Assembly (NCBI GenBank): GCA_963575645.1
Contig: OY754470.1
Location: 32,470,501 to 32,534,500 of the forward strand
DNA from: Xanthostigma xanthostigma
Lineage: Eukaryota > Arthropoda > Insecta > Raphidioptera > Raphidiidae
DNA: 64,000 bases
Direction: 5' to 3'
Below the pieces are notes generated by a model, which saw nothing but the letters and a program-made list of their open reading frames with translations, ran no database searches and was not told the DNA's origin. The position numbers were made by a program, and so were the translations under genes. This document shows positions 25,281-38,860 of this stretch, piece by piece (within the stretch, counting starts at the first letter, position 1; every line of letters starts with the position of its first letter).

Positions 25281-27432
25281 GTTTGCATTTTCGTATGAGA
25301 GAATGATCCAAACCTGAATGTTTTAGTGTAAATAGACTTACCCTCATGAAATAAAGCAATTTTGCCTATAAAGACTCATTTGCACCTAATTGTCGTAAAG
25401 CATGTAAACACTGCTTCTCTGCGTTTAAATAATGGTTAATATGCAGTTTGCATTTTCTTATGAGAGAAAGATCCAAACCTGAATGTTATAGTGTAAATAG
25501 ACTTACCTTAATGAAATAAAGCAATTTTGCCTATAAGGACTCATTTGCCCCTAATTGTCATAAAGCATGTAAAAACTGCTTGTATGCGTTAAAATAATGG
25601 TTAATATGCCGTTTGCATTTTCTTATGAGAGAAGGATCCAAACCTGAATGTTATAGTGTAAATAGACTTACCTTTGTAAAATAAAGCAATTTTGCTCATA
25701 AGGACTGATTTGCACGCAATTGTCGTGAAGCATATAAAAACTGCTTGTCTGCGTTAAAATAATGGTTAATATGCAGTTTGCATTTTCTTATGAGAGAATG
25801 ATCCAAACCTGAATGTTATAGTGAAAGTAGACTTACCTTTGTGAAATAAAACCATTTTGCCTTTAAGGACTTATTTCCACCTAATTGTCGTAAAACATGT
25901 GAAAACTGCTTGTCTGCGTGAAAATGATAGTAAATATGCAGTTTGCATTTTCTTATGAGAGAATGATCCAAACCTGAATGTTATAGTGTAAATAGACTTA
26001 CCTTTGTAAAAAAAAGCAATTTTGCTTATAAGGACTCATTTGCACGCAATTGTCGTGAAGCATATAAAAACTGCTTGTCTGCGTTAAAATAATGGTTAAT
26101 ATGCAGTTTGCATTTTCTTATGAGAGAATGATCCAAACCTGAATGTTATAGTGAAAGTAGACTTACCTTTGTGAAATAAAACAATTTTGCCTTTAAGGAC
26201 TTATTTCCAACTAATTGTCGTAAAACTTGTGAAAACTGCTTGTCTGCGTGAAAATGATAGTAAATATGCAGTTTGCATTTTCTTATGAGAGAAAGCTCCA
26301 AACCTGAATGTTATAGTGTAAATAGACTTACCTTCATGAATTAAAGCAATTTTGCCTATAAGGACTCATTTGCCCCTAATTGTCATAAAGCATGTAAAAA
26401 CTGCTTGTATGCGTTAAAATAATGTATAATATGCAGTTTGCATTTTCTTATGAGAGAATGATCCAAACCTGAATGTTATAGTGAAAATAGACTTACCTTT
26501 GTAAAATAAAGCCTTTTTGCCTATAAGGACTCATTTGCACGCATTTGTCGTGAAGCATGTAAAAACTGCTTGTCTGCGTTAAAATAATGGTTAATATGCA
26601 GTTTGCATTTTCTTATGAGAGAATGATCCAAACCTGAATGTTATAATGTAAATAGACTTACCCTCATGAAATAAAGCAATTTTGCCTATAAAGACTCATT
26701 TGCACCTAATTGTCATAAAGCATGTAAAAACTGCTTGTATGCGTTAAAATGATAGTAAATATGCAGTTTGCATTTTCTTATGAGAGAATGACCCAAACCT
26801 GAATGTTATAGTGTAAATAGACTTACCCTCATGAAATAAAGCAATTTTGCCTATAAAGACTCATTTGCACCTAATTGTCGTAAAGCATGTAAAAACTGCT
26901 TGTCTGCGTTTAAATAATGGTTAATATGCAGTTTGCATTTTCTTATGAGAGAATGATCCAAACCTGAATGTTATAGTGTAAATAGACTTACCTTCATGAA
27001 ATAAAGCAATTTTGCCTATAAGGACTCATTTGCCCCTAATTGTCATAAAGCATGTAAAAACTGCTTTGATGCGTTAAAATAATGGTTAATATGCAGATTG
27101 CATTTTCTTATGAGAGAATGATCCAAACCTGAATGTTATAGTGTAAATAGACTTACCTTTGTAAAATAAAGCAATTTTGCCTATAAGGACTCATTTGCAC
27201 GCAATTGTCGTGAAGCATGTATAAACTGCTTGTCTGCGTGAAAATGATAGTAAATATGCAGTTTGCATATTCTTATGAGAGAATGATCCAAACCTGAATG
27301 TTATAATGTAAATAGAGTTACCTTTGTAAAATAAAGCAATTTTGCCTATAAGGACTTATTTGCACGCAATTGTCGTGAAGCATGTAAAAAGTAAAAACTG
27401 CTTGTCTGCGTGAAAATGATAGTAAATATGCA
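25281..27432 (+). repeat. 13-monomer HOR, copy 3 (2,152 bp)
   Basis: Offset from 11726-13877 is 13,555 bp at both ends, so the unit length is exactly kept. Markers tttccaacta (26206) and ctgctttgatg (27061) agree. Private changes include aaaacttgtg near 26223, gtaaaaaaaagc near 26007 and acgcatttgtcg near 26540. Confidence 0.88.
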
Positions 27433-28421
27433 GTTTGCATTTTCTTATGAGAGAATGATCCAAACCTGAATGTTATAGTGTAAATAGACTTACCTTTGTA
27501 AAATAAAGCAATTTTGCCTATAAGGACTCATTTGCACGCAATTGTCGTGAAGCATGTAAAAACTGCTTGTATGCGTTAAAATGATAGTAATATGCAGTTT
27601 GCATTTTCTTATGAGAGAATGATCCAAACCTGAATGTTATAGTGTAAATAGACTTACCTTCATGAAATAAAGCAATTTTGCCTATAAGGACTCATTTGCC
27701 CCTTATTGTCATAAAGCATGTAAAAACTGCTTGTATGCGTTAAAATAATGTATAATATGCAGTTTGCATTTTCTTATGAGAGAATGATTCAAACCTGAAT
27801 GTTATAGTAAAAATAGACTTACCTTTGTAAAATAAAGCAATTTTGCCTATGAGGACTCATTTGCACGCAATTGTCGTGAAGCATGTAAAAACTGCTTGTT
27901 TGCGTAAAAATGATAGTAAATATGCAGTTTGCATTTTCTTATGAGAGAATGATCCAAACCTAAATGTTATAGTGTAAATAGACTTACCCTTATGAAATAA
28001 AGCAATTTTGCCTATAAAGACTCATTTGCACCTAATTGTCGTAAAGCATGTAAAAACTGCTTGTCTGCGTTTAAATAATGGTTAATATGCAGTTTGCATT
28101 TTCTTATGAGAGAAAGATCCAAACCTGAATGTTATAGTGTAAATAGACTTACCTTCATGAAATAAAACAATTTTGCCTATAAGGACTCATTTGCCCCTAA
28201 TTGTCATAAAGCATGTAAAAACTGCTTGTATGCGTTAAAATAATGGTTAATATGCAGTTTGCATTTTCTTATGAGAGAAGGATCCAAACCTGAATGTTAT
28301 AGTGTAAATAGACCTACTTTTATGAAATAAAGCAATTTTGCCTATAAGGACTCATTTGCCCCTTATTGTCATAAAGCATGTTTAAACTGCTTGTATGCGT
28401 TAAAATAATGTATAATATGCA
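27433..28421 (+). repeat. Six monomers leading into the 9-mer cluster
   Basis: The first monomer (27433) is the same type that follows every 13-mer and that starts the window. It is followed by an aatgtataatatg run, a gattcaaacc / agtaaaaatag monomer, a cctaaatg monomer with cccttatg, and a rare monomer with gacctacttttatg and catgtttaaactgc (28311). The last form recurs at 31775. A one-base deletion (gatagtaatatg) lies near 27583. Confidence 0.75.
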
Positions 28422-29906
28422 GTTTGCATTTTCTTATGAGAGAATGATTCAAACCTGAATGTTATAGTAAAAATAGACTTACCCTTGTAAAATAAAGCAA
28501 TTTTGCCTATGAGGACTCATTTGCACGCAATTGTCGTGAAGCATGTAAAAACTGCTTGTTTGCGTAAAAATGATAGTAAATATGCAGTTTGCATTTTCTT
28601 ATGAGAGAATGATCCAAACCTGAATGTTATAGTGTAAATAGACTTACCTTTGTAAAATAACGCAATTTTGCCTATAAGGACTCATTTGCACGCAATTGTC
28701 GTGAAGCATGTAAAAACTGCTTGTCTGCGTTGAAATAATGGTTAATATGCAGTTTGCATTTTCTTATGAGAGAATGATCCAAACCTGAATGTTAAAGTGA
28801 AAGTAGACTTACCTTTATGAAATAAAACAATTTTGCCTTTAAAGACTTATTTCCACCTAATTGTCGTAAAACATGTGAAAACTGCTTGTCTGCGTGAAAA
28901 TGATAGTAAATATGCAGTTTGCATTTTCTTATGAGAGAATGATCCAAACCTGAATGTTATAGTGTAAATGAACTTACCTTAATGAAATAAAGCAATTTTG
29001 CCTATAAGGACTCATTTGCCCCTAATTGTAATAAAGCATGTAAAAACTGCTTGTATGCGTTAAAATAATGGTTAATATGCAGTTAGCATTTTCTTATGAG
29101 AGAAGGATCCAAACCTGAATGTTATAGTGTAAATAGACTTACCTTTGTAAAATAAAGCAATTTTGCTTATAAGGACTCATTTGCACGCAATTGTCGTGAA
29201 GCATATAAAAACTGCTTGTCTGCGTTGAAATAATGGTTAATATGCAGTTTGCATTTTCTTATGAGAGAATGATCCAAACCTGAATGTTATAGTGTAAATA
29301 GACTTACCTTCATGAATTAAAGCAATTTTGCCTATAAGGACTCATTTGCCCCTAATTGTCATAAAGCATGTAAAAACTGCTTGTATGCGTTAAAATAATG
29401 GTTAATATGCAGTTTGCATTTTCTTATGAGAGAAGGATCCAAACCTGAATGTTATAGTGTAAATAGACTTACCTTTGTAAAATAAAGCAATTTTGCTTAT
29501 AAGGACTCATTTGCACGCAATTGTCGTGAAGCATATAAAAACTGCTTGTCTGCGTTGAAATAATGGTTAATATGCAGTTTGCATTTTCTTATGAGAGAAT
29601 GATCCAAACCTGAATGTTATAGTGAAAGTAGACTTACCTTTATGAAATAAAACAATTTTGCCTTTAAAGACTTATTTCCACCTAATTGTCGTAAAACATG
29701 TGAAAACTGCTTGTCTGCGTGAAAATGATAGTAAATATGCAGTTTGCATTTTCTTATGAGAGAATGATCCAAACCTGAATGTTATAGTGTAAATGAACTT
29801 ACCTTAATGAAATAAAGCAATTTTGCCTATAAGGACTTATTTGCATCTAATTGTCATAAAGCATGTAAAAACTGCTTGTATGCGTTAAAATAATGGTTAA
29901 TATGCA
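28422..29906 (+). repeat. 9-monomer HOR, unit 1 (1,485 bp)
   Basis: Nine 165-bp monomers. In order they carry: gattcaaacc/agtaaaaatag; ataacgc; gttaaagtgaaag; aaatgaac with ttgtaataaag; gttagcatt; catgaattaaag; gagaaggatcc; gaaagtag with tttaaagactta; and aaatgaac with gcatctaattg. Apart from the first two, the order follows the left end of the window (about 660-1815). The next unit begins at 29907. Confidence 0.9.
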
Positions 29907-31226
29907 GTTTGCATTTTCTTATGAGAGAATGATTCAAACCTGAATGTTATAGTAAAAATAGACTTACCCTTGTAAAATAAAGCAATTTTGCCTATGAGGA
30001 CTCATTTGCACGCAATTGTCGTGAAGCATGTAAAAACTGCTTGTTTGCGTAAAAATGATAGTAAATATGCAGTTTGCATTTTCTTATGAGAGAATGATCC
30101 AAACCTGAATGTTATAGTGTAAATAGACTTACCTTTGTAAAATAACGCAATTTTGCCTATAAGGACTCATTTGCACGCAATTGTCGTGAAGCATGTAAAA
30201 ACTGCTTGTCTGCGTTGAAATAATGGTTAATATGCAGTTTGCATTTTCTTATGAGAGAATGATCCAAACCTGAATGTTAAAGTGAAAGTAGACTTACCTT
30301 TATGAAATAAAACAATTTTGCCTTTAAAGACTTATTTCCACCTAATTGTCGTAAAACATGTGAAAACTGCTTGTCTGCGTGAAAATGATAGTAAATATGC
30401 AGTTTGCATTTTCTTATGAGAGAATGATCCAAACCTGAATGTTATAGTGTAAATGAACTTACCTTAATGAAATAAAGCAATTTTGCCTATAAGGACTCAT
30501 TTGCCCCTAATTGTAATAAAGCATGTAAAAACTGCTTGTATGCGTTAAAATAATGGTTAATATGCAGTTAGCATTTTCTTATGAGAGAAGGATCCAAACC
30601 TGAATGTTATAGTGTAAATAGACTTACCTTTGTAAAATAAAGCAATTTTGCTTATAAGGACTCATTTGCACGCAATTGTCGTGAAGCATATAAAAACTGC
30701 TTGTCTGCGTTGAAATAATGGTTAATATGCAGTTTGCATTTTCTTATGAGAGAATGATCCAAACCTGAATGTTATAGTGTAAATAGACTTACCTTCATGA
30801 ATTAAAGCAATTTTGCCTATAAGGACTCATTTGCCCCTAATTGTCATAAAGCATGTAAAAACTGCTTGTATGCGTTAAAATAATGGTTAATATGCAGTTT
30901 GCATTTTCTTATGAGAGAAGGATCCAAACCTGAATGTTATAGTGTAAATAGACTTACCTTTGTAAAATAAAGCAATTTTGCTTATAAGGACTCATTTGCA
31001 CGCAATTGTCGTGAAGCATATAAAAACTGCTTGTCTGCGTTGAAATAATGGTTAATATGCAGTTTGCATTTTCTTATGAGAGAATGATCCAAACCTGAAT
31101 GTTATAGTGTAAATGAACTTACCTTAATGAAATAAAGCAATTTTGCCTATAAGGACTTATTTGCATCTAATTGTCATAAAGCATGTAAAAACTGCTTGTC
31201 TGCATTAAAATAATGGTTAATATGAA
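29907..31226 (+). repeat. 9-monomer HOR, unit 2 (8 monomers, monomer 8 missing)
   Basis: Monomers 1 to 7 repeat 28422-29576 with no difference that I could see by eye. At 31062 monomer 9 (aaatgaac, gcatct) follows monomer 7 directly, so the gaaagtag monomer is missing. The unit ends in the unusual patch starting near 31200. Confidence 0.88.
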
Positions 31227-31885
31227 CTTGCATTTTCTTATGAGAAAATGATCCAAACCTGAATGTTATAGTGTAAGTAGACTAACCTTCATGAAATAAA
31301 GCAATATTGCCTATAAAGACTCATTTGCCCCTAATTGTCATAAAGCATGTAAAAACTGCTTGTATGCGTTAAAATAATGTATAATATGAAGTTTGCATTT
31401 TCTTATGAGAGAATGATCCAAACCTGAATGTTATAGTGAAAATAGCATTACCCTCATGAAATAAAGCAATTTTGCCTATAAAGACTCATTTGCACCTAAT
31501 TGTCGTAAAGCATGTAAAAACTGCTTGTCTGCGTTTAAATAATGGTTAATATGCAGTTTGCATTTTCTTATGAGAGAAAGATCCAAACCTGAATGTTATA
31601 GTGTAAATAGACTTACCTTCATGAAATAAAACAATTTTGCCTATAAGGACTCATTTGCCCCTAATTGTCATAAAGCATGTAAAAACTGCTTGTATGCGTT
31701 AAAATAATGGTTAATATGCAGTTTGCATTTTCTTATGAGAGAAGGATCCAAACCTGAATGTTATAGTGTAAATAGACCTACTTTTATGAAATAAAGCAAT
31801 TTTGCCTATAAGGACTCATTTGCCCCTTATTGTCATAAAGCATGTTTAAACTGCTTGTATGCGTTAAAATAATGTATAATATGCA
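31227..31885 (+). repeat. Divergent patch and re-entry to the 9-mer order
   Basis: Two monomers here carry more private changes than their surroundings: ctgcattaaa, tatgaacttgc (one base short), gagaaaatg, gtaagtagactaacc, gcaatattgcc, atatgaagtttgc and aatagcattaccc. From about 31,450 the sequence again matches 27,986 onward at an offset of 3,464 bp, including the rare gacctactttt monomer (28311 and 31775). The patch therefore marks the seam of a 21-monomer duplication. Confidence 0.75.
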
Positions 31886-33370
31886 GTTTGCATTTTCTTA
31901 TGAGAGAATGATTCAAACCTGAATGTTATAGTAAAAATAGACTTACCCTTGTAAAATAAAGCAATTTTGCCTATGAGGACTCATTTGCACGCAATTGTCG
32001 TGAAGCATGTAAAAACTGCTTGTTTGCGTAAAAATGATAGTAAATATGCAGTTTGCATTTTCTTATGAGAGAATGATCCAAACCTGAATGTTATAGTGTA
32101 AATAGACTTACCTTTGTAAAATAACGCAATTTTGCCTATAAGGACTCATTTGCACGCAATTGTCGTGAAGCATGTAAAAACTGCTTGTCTGCGTTGAAAT
32201 AATGGTTAATATGCAGTTTGCATTTTCTTATGAGAGAATGATCCAAACCTGAATGTTAAAGTGAAAGTAGACTTACCTTTATGAAATAAAACAATTTTGC
32301 CTTTAAAGACTTATTTCCACCTAATTGTCGTAAAACATGTGAAAACTGCTTGTCTGCGTGAAAATGATAGTAAATATGCAGTTTGCATTTTCTTATGAGA
32401 GAATGATCCAAACCTGAATGTTATAGTGTAAATGAACTTACCTTAATGAAATAAAGCAATTTTGCCTATAAGGACTCATTTGCCCCTAATTGTAATAAAG
32501 CATGTAAAAACTGCTTGTATGCGTTAAAATAATGGTTAATATGCAGTTAGCATTTTCTTATGAGAGAAGGATCCAAACCTGAATGTTATAGTGTAAATAG
32601 ACTTACCTTTGTAAAATAAAGCAATTTTGCTTATAAGGACTCATTTGCACGCAATTGTCGTGAAGCATATAAAAACTGCTTGTCTGCGTTGAAATAATGG
32701 TTAATATGCAGTTTGCATTTTCTTATGAGAGAATGATCCAAACCTGAATGTTATAGTGTAAATAGACTTACCTTCATGAATTAAAGCAATTTTGCCTATA
32801 AGGACTCATTTGCCCCTAATTGTCATAAAGCATGTAAAAACTGCTTGTATGCGTTAAAATAATGGTTAATATGCAGTTTGCATTTTCTTATGAGAGAAGG
32901 ATCCAAACCTGAATGTTATAGTGTAAATAGACTTACCTTTGTAAAATAAAGCAATTTTGCTTATAAGGACTCATTTGCACGCAATTGTCGTGAAGCATAT
33001 AAAAACTGCTTGTCTGCGTTGAAATAATGGTTAATATGCAGTTTGCATTTTCTTATGAGAGAATGATCCAAACCTGAATGTTATAGTGAAAGTAGACTTA
33101 CCTTTATGAAATAAAACAATTTTGCCTTTAAAGACTTATTTCCACCTAATTGTCGTAAAACATGTGAAAACTGCTTGTCTGCGTGAAAATGATAGTAAAT
33201 ATGCAGTTTGCATTTTCTTATGAGAGAATGATCCAAACCTGAATGTTATAGTGTAAATGAACTTACCTTAATGAAATAAAGCAATTTTGCCTATAAGGAC
33301 TTATTTGCATCTAATTGTCATAAAGCATGTAAAAACTGCTTGTATGCGTTAAAATAATGGTTAATATGCA
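31886..33370 (+). repeat. 9-monomer HOR, unit 3 (1,485 bp)
   Basis: Complete third unit with all nine monomers, including the gaaagtag monomer missing from unit 2. The marker gttaaagtgaaag lies near 32255, against 28790 and 30275. The next monomer (33371, gatctaaacc) starts the match to block C copy 1, so the 9-mer is embedded in the longer conserved order. Confidence 0.9.
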
Positions 33371-34400
33371 GTTTGCATTTTCTTATGAGAGAATGATCTA
33401 AACCTGAATGTTATAGTGTAAATAGACTTACCTTTGTAAAATAAAGCAATTTTGCCTATAAGCACTCATTTGCACGCAATTGTCGTGATTCATGTAAAAA
33501 CTGCTTGTCTGCGTTAAAATAATGGTTAATATGCAGTTTGCATTTTCTTATGAGAGAATGATCCAAACCTGAATGTTATAATGTAAATAGACTTACCTTT
33601 GTAAAATAAAGCAATTTTGCCTATAAGGACTTATTTGCACGCAATTGTCGTGAAGCATGTAAAAAGTAAAAACTGCTTGTCTGCGTGAAAATGATAGTAA
33701 ATATGCAGTTTGCATTTTCTTATGAGAGAATGATCCAAACCTGAATGTTATAGTGTAAATAGACTTACCTTTGTAAAATAAAGCAATTTTGCCTATAAGG
33801 ACTCATTTGCACGCAATTGTCGTGAAGCATGTAAAAACTGCTTGTCTGCGTTTAAATAATGGATAATATGCAGTTTGCATTTTCTTATAAGAGAATGATC
33901 CAAACCTGAATGTTATAGTGTAAATAGACTTACCTTCATGAAATAAAGCAATTTTGCCTATAAGGACTCATTTGCCCCTAATTGTCATAAAGCATGTAAA
34001 AACTGCTTGTATGCGTTAAAATAATGGTTAATATGCAGTTTGCATTTTCTTATGAGAGAATGATCCAAACCTGAATGTTATAGTGAAAATAGACTTACCT
34101 TTGTAAAATAACGCAATTTTGCCTATAAGGACTCATTTGCACGCAATTGTCGTGAAGCATGTAAAAACTGCTTGTCTGCGTTAAAATAATGGTTAATATG
34201 CAGTTTGCATTTTCTTATGAGAGAATGATCCAAACCTGAATGTTTTAGTGTAAATAGACTTACCCTCATAAAATAAAGCAATTTTTCCTATAAAGACTCA
34301 TTTGCACCTAATTGTCATAAAGCATGTAAAAACTGCTTGTATGCGTTAAAATGATAGTAAATATGCAGTTTGCATTTTCTTATGAGAGAAAGATCCAAAC

Positions 34401-37400
34401 CTGAATGTTATAGTGTAAATAGACTTACCCTCATAAAATAAAGCAATTTTGCCTATAAGGACTTATTTGCCTCTTATTGTCATAAAGCATGTAAAAACTG
34501 CTTATATGCGTTAAAATAATGTATAATATGCAGTTTGCATTTTCTTATGAGAGAATGATCCAAACCTGAATGTTTTAGTGTAAATAGACTTACCCTCATG
34601 AAATAAAGCAATTTTGCCTATAAAGACTCATTTGCACCTAATTGTCGTAAAGCATGTAAAAACTGCTTGTCTGCGTTTAAATAATGGTTAATATGCAGTT
34701 TGCATTTTCTTATGAGAGAAAGATCCAAACCTGAATGTTATAGTGTAAATAGACTTACCTTAATGAAATAAAGCAATTTTGCCTATAAGGACTCATTTGC
34801 CCCTAATTGTCATAAAGCATGTAAAAACTGCTTGTATGCGTTAAAATAATGGTTAATATGCCGTTTGCATTTTCTTATGAGAGAAGGATCCAAACCTGAA
34901 TGTTATAGTGTAAATAGACTTACCTTTGTAAAATAAAGCAATTTTGCTTATAAGGACTCATTTGCACGCAATTGTCGTGAAGCATATAAAAACTGCTTGT
35001 CTGCGTTAAAATAATGGTCAATATGCAGTTTGCATTTCTTATGAGAGAATGATCCAAACCTGAATGTTATAGTGAAAGTAGACTTACCTTTGTGAAATAA
35101 AACAATTTTGCCTTTAAGGACTTATTTCTACCTAATTGTCGTGAAACATGTGAAAACTGCTTGTCTGCGTGAAAATGATAGTAAATATGCAGTTTGCATT
35201 TTCTTATGAGAGAATGATCCAAACCTGAATGTTATAGTGTAAATAGACTTACCTTTGTAAAATAAAGCAATTTTGCTTATAAGGACTCATTTGCACGCAA
35301 TTGTCGTGAAGCATATAAAAACTGCTTGTCTGCGTTAAAATAATGGTTAATATGCAGTTTGCATTTTCTTATGAGAGAATGATCCAAACCTGAATGTTAT
35401 AGTGAAAGTAGACTAACCTTTGTGAAATAAAACAATTTTGCCTTTAAGGACTTATTTCAACCTAATTGTCGTAAAACATGTGAAAACTGCTTGTCTGCGT
35501 GAAAATGATAGTAAATATGCAGTTTGCATTTTCTTATGAGAGAAAGATCCAAACCTGAATGTTATAGTGTAAATAGACTTACCTTCATGAAATAAAGCAA
35601 TTTTGCCTATAAGGACTCATTTGCCCCTAATTGTCATAAAGCATGTAAAAACTGCTTGTATGCGTTAAAATAATGTATAATATGCAGTTTGCATTTTCTT
35701 ATGAGAGAATGATCCAAACCTGAATGTTATAGTGAAAATAGACTTACCTTTGTAAAATAAAGCCTTTTTGCCTATAAGGACTCATTTGCACGCAATAGTC
35801 GTGAAGCATGTAAAAACTGCTTGTCTGCGTTAAAATAATGGTTAATATGCAGTTTGCATTTTCTTATGAGAGAATGATCCAAACCGAATGTTATAGTGTA
35901 AATAGACTTACCCTCATGAAATAAAGCAATTTTGCCTATAAAGACTCATTTGCACCTAATTGTCATAAAGCATGTAAAAACTGCTTGTATGCGTTAAAAT
36001 GATAGTAAATATGCAGTTTGAATTTTCGTATGAGAGAATGACCCAAACCTGAATGTTATAGTGTAAATAGACTTACCCTCATGAAATAAAGCAATTTTGC
36101 CTATAAAGACTCATTTGCACCTAATTGTCGTAAAGCATGTAAAAACTGCTTGTCTGCGTTTAAATAATGGTTAATATGCAGTTTGCATTTTCTTATGAGA
36201 GAATGACCCAAACCTGAATGTTATAGTGTAAATAGACTTACCTTCATGAAATAAAGCAATTTTGCCTATAAGGACTCATTTGCCCCTAATTGTCATAAAG
36301 CATGTAAAAACTGCTTTAATGCGTTAAAATAATGGTTAATATGCAGATTGCATTTTCTTATGAGAGAATGATCCAAACCTGAATGTTATAGTGTAAATAG
36401 ACTTACCTTTGTAAAATAAAGCAATTTTGCCTATAAGGACTCATTTGCACGCAATTGTCGTGAAGCATGTAAAAACTGCATGTCTGCGTGAAAATGATAG
36501 TAAATATGCAGTTTGCATTTTCTTATGAGAGAATGATCCAAACCTTAATGTTATAATGTAAATAGAGTTACCTTTGTAAAATAAAGCAATTTTGCCTATA
36601 AGGACTTATTTGCACGCAATTGTCGTGAAGCATGTAAAAAGTAAAAACTGCTTGTCTGCGTGAAAATGATAGTAAATATGCAGTTTGCATTTTCTTATGA
36701 GAGAATGATCCAAACCTGAATGTTATAGTGTAAATAGACTAACCTTTGTAAAATAAAGCAATTTAGCCTATAAGGACTCATTTGCACGCAATTGTCGTGA
36801 AGCATGTAAAAACTGCTTGTCTGCGTTAAAATAATGGTTAATATGCAGTTTACATTTTCTTATGAGAGAATGATCCAAACCTGAAAGTTTTAGTGTATAT
36901 AGACTTACCCTCATGAAATAAAGCAATTTTGCCTATAAAGACTCATTTGCACCTAATTGTCGTAAAGCATGTAAAAACTGCTTGTCTGCGTTTAAATAAT
37001 GGTTAATATGCAGTTTGCATTTTCTTATGAGAGAATGATCCAAACCTGAATGTTATAGTGTAAATAGACTTACCTTCATGAAATAAAGCAATTTTGCCTA
37101 TAAGGACTCATTTGCCCCTTATTGTCATAAAGCATGTAAAAACTGCTTGTATGCGTTAAAATAATGTATAATATGCAGTTTGCATTTTCTTATGAGAGAA
37201 TGATCCAAACCTGAATGTTATAGTGAAAATAGACTTACCTTTGTAAAATAAAGCAATTTTGCCTATGAGGACTCATTTGCACGCAATTGTCGTGAAGCAT
37301 GTAAAAACTGCTTGTTTCCGTAAAAATGATAGTAAACTTGCAGTTTGCATTTTCTTATGAGAGAATGATCCAAACCTAAATGTTATAGTGTAAATAGACT

Positions 37401-38642
37401 TACCCTCATGAAATAAAGCAATTTTGCCTATAAAGACTCATTTGCACCTAATTGTCGTAAAGCATGTAAAAACTGCTTGTCTGCGTTTAAATAATGGTTA
37501 ATATGCAGTTTGCATTTTCTTATGAGAGAAAGATCCAAACCTGAATGTTATAGTGTAAATAGACTTACCTTCATGAAATAAAACAATTTTGCCTATAAGG
37601 ACTCATTTGCCCCTAATTGTCATAAAGCATGTAAAAACTGCTTGTATGCGTTAAAATAATGGTTAATATGCAGTTTGCATTTTCTTATGAGAGAAGGATC
37701 CAAACCTGAATGTTATAGTGTAAATAGACTTACCTTTGTAAAATAAAGCAATTTTGCTTATAGTGACTCATTTGCACGCAATTGTCGTGAAGCATACAAA
37801 AACTGCTTGTCTGCGTTAAAATTATAGTTAATATGCAGTTTGCATTTTCTTATGAGAGAATGATCCAAACCTGAATGTTATAGTGAAAGTAGACTTACCT
37901 TTGTGAAATAAAACAATTTTGCCTTTAAGGACTTACTTCCACCTAATTGTCGTAAAACATGTAAAAACTGCTTGTCTGCGTGAAAATGATAGTAAATATG
38001 CAGTTTGCATTTTCTTATGAGAGAATGATAGAAACCTGAATGTTATAGTGTAAATAGACTTACCTTTGTAAAATAAAGCAATTTTGCCTATAAGGACTCA
38101 TTTGCACGCAATTGTCGTGAAGCATGTAAAAACTGCTTGTCTGCGTGAAATTGATAGTAAATATGCAGTTTGCATTTTCTTATGAGAGAATGATCCAAAC
38201 CTGAATGTTATAGTGTAAATAGACTTACCTTCATAAAATAAAGCAATTTTGCCTATAAGGACTCATTTGCCCCTAATTGTCATAAAGCATGTAAAAACTG
38301 CTTGTCAGCGTTAAAATAATGGTTAATATGTAGTTTGCATTTTCTTATGAGAAAATTATCCAAACCTGAATGTTATAGTGTAAATAGACTTACCTTTGTA
38401 AAATAAAGCAATTTTGCCTATGAGGACTCATTTGCACGCAATTGTCGTGAAGCATGTAAAAACTGCTTGTTTGCGTAAAAATGATAGTAAATATGCAGTT
38501 TGCATTTTCTTATGAGAGAATGATCCAAATCTGAATGTTATAGTGTAAATAGACTTACCTTTCTAAAATAACGCAATTTTGCCTATAAGGACTCATTTGC
38601 ACGCAATTGTTGTGAAGCATGTAAAAACTGCTTGTCTGCGTT
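34401..38642 (+). repeat. Long HOR, copy 3
   Basis: Same marker order as 3010-7080. The interval from ctgcttatatg (34498) to cctttctaaaat (38558) is 4,060 bp against 3,889 bp in 3010-7080. The excess of 171 bp is explained by the extra 172-bp monomer near 36,639 and the one-base deletion near 35,885. This is the most complete copy in the window. Confidence 0.8.
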
Positions 38643-38860
38643 TAAATAATGGTTAATATGCAGTTTGCATTTTCTTATGAGAGAATGATCCAAACCTGAA
38701 TGTTATAGTGTAAATAGACTTACCTTCATGAATTAAAGCAATTTTGCCTATAAGGACTCATTTGCCCCTAATTGTCATAAAGCATGTAAAAACTGCTTGT
38801 ATGCGTTAAAATAATGGTTAATATGCAGTTTGCATTTTCTTATGAGAGAAAGATCCAAAC

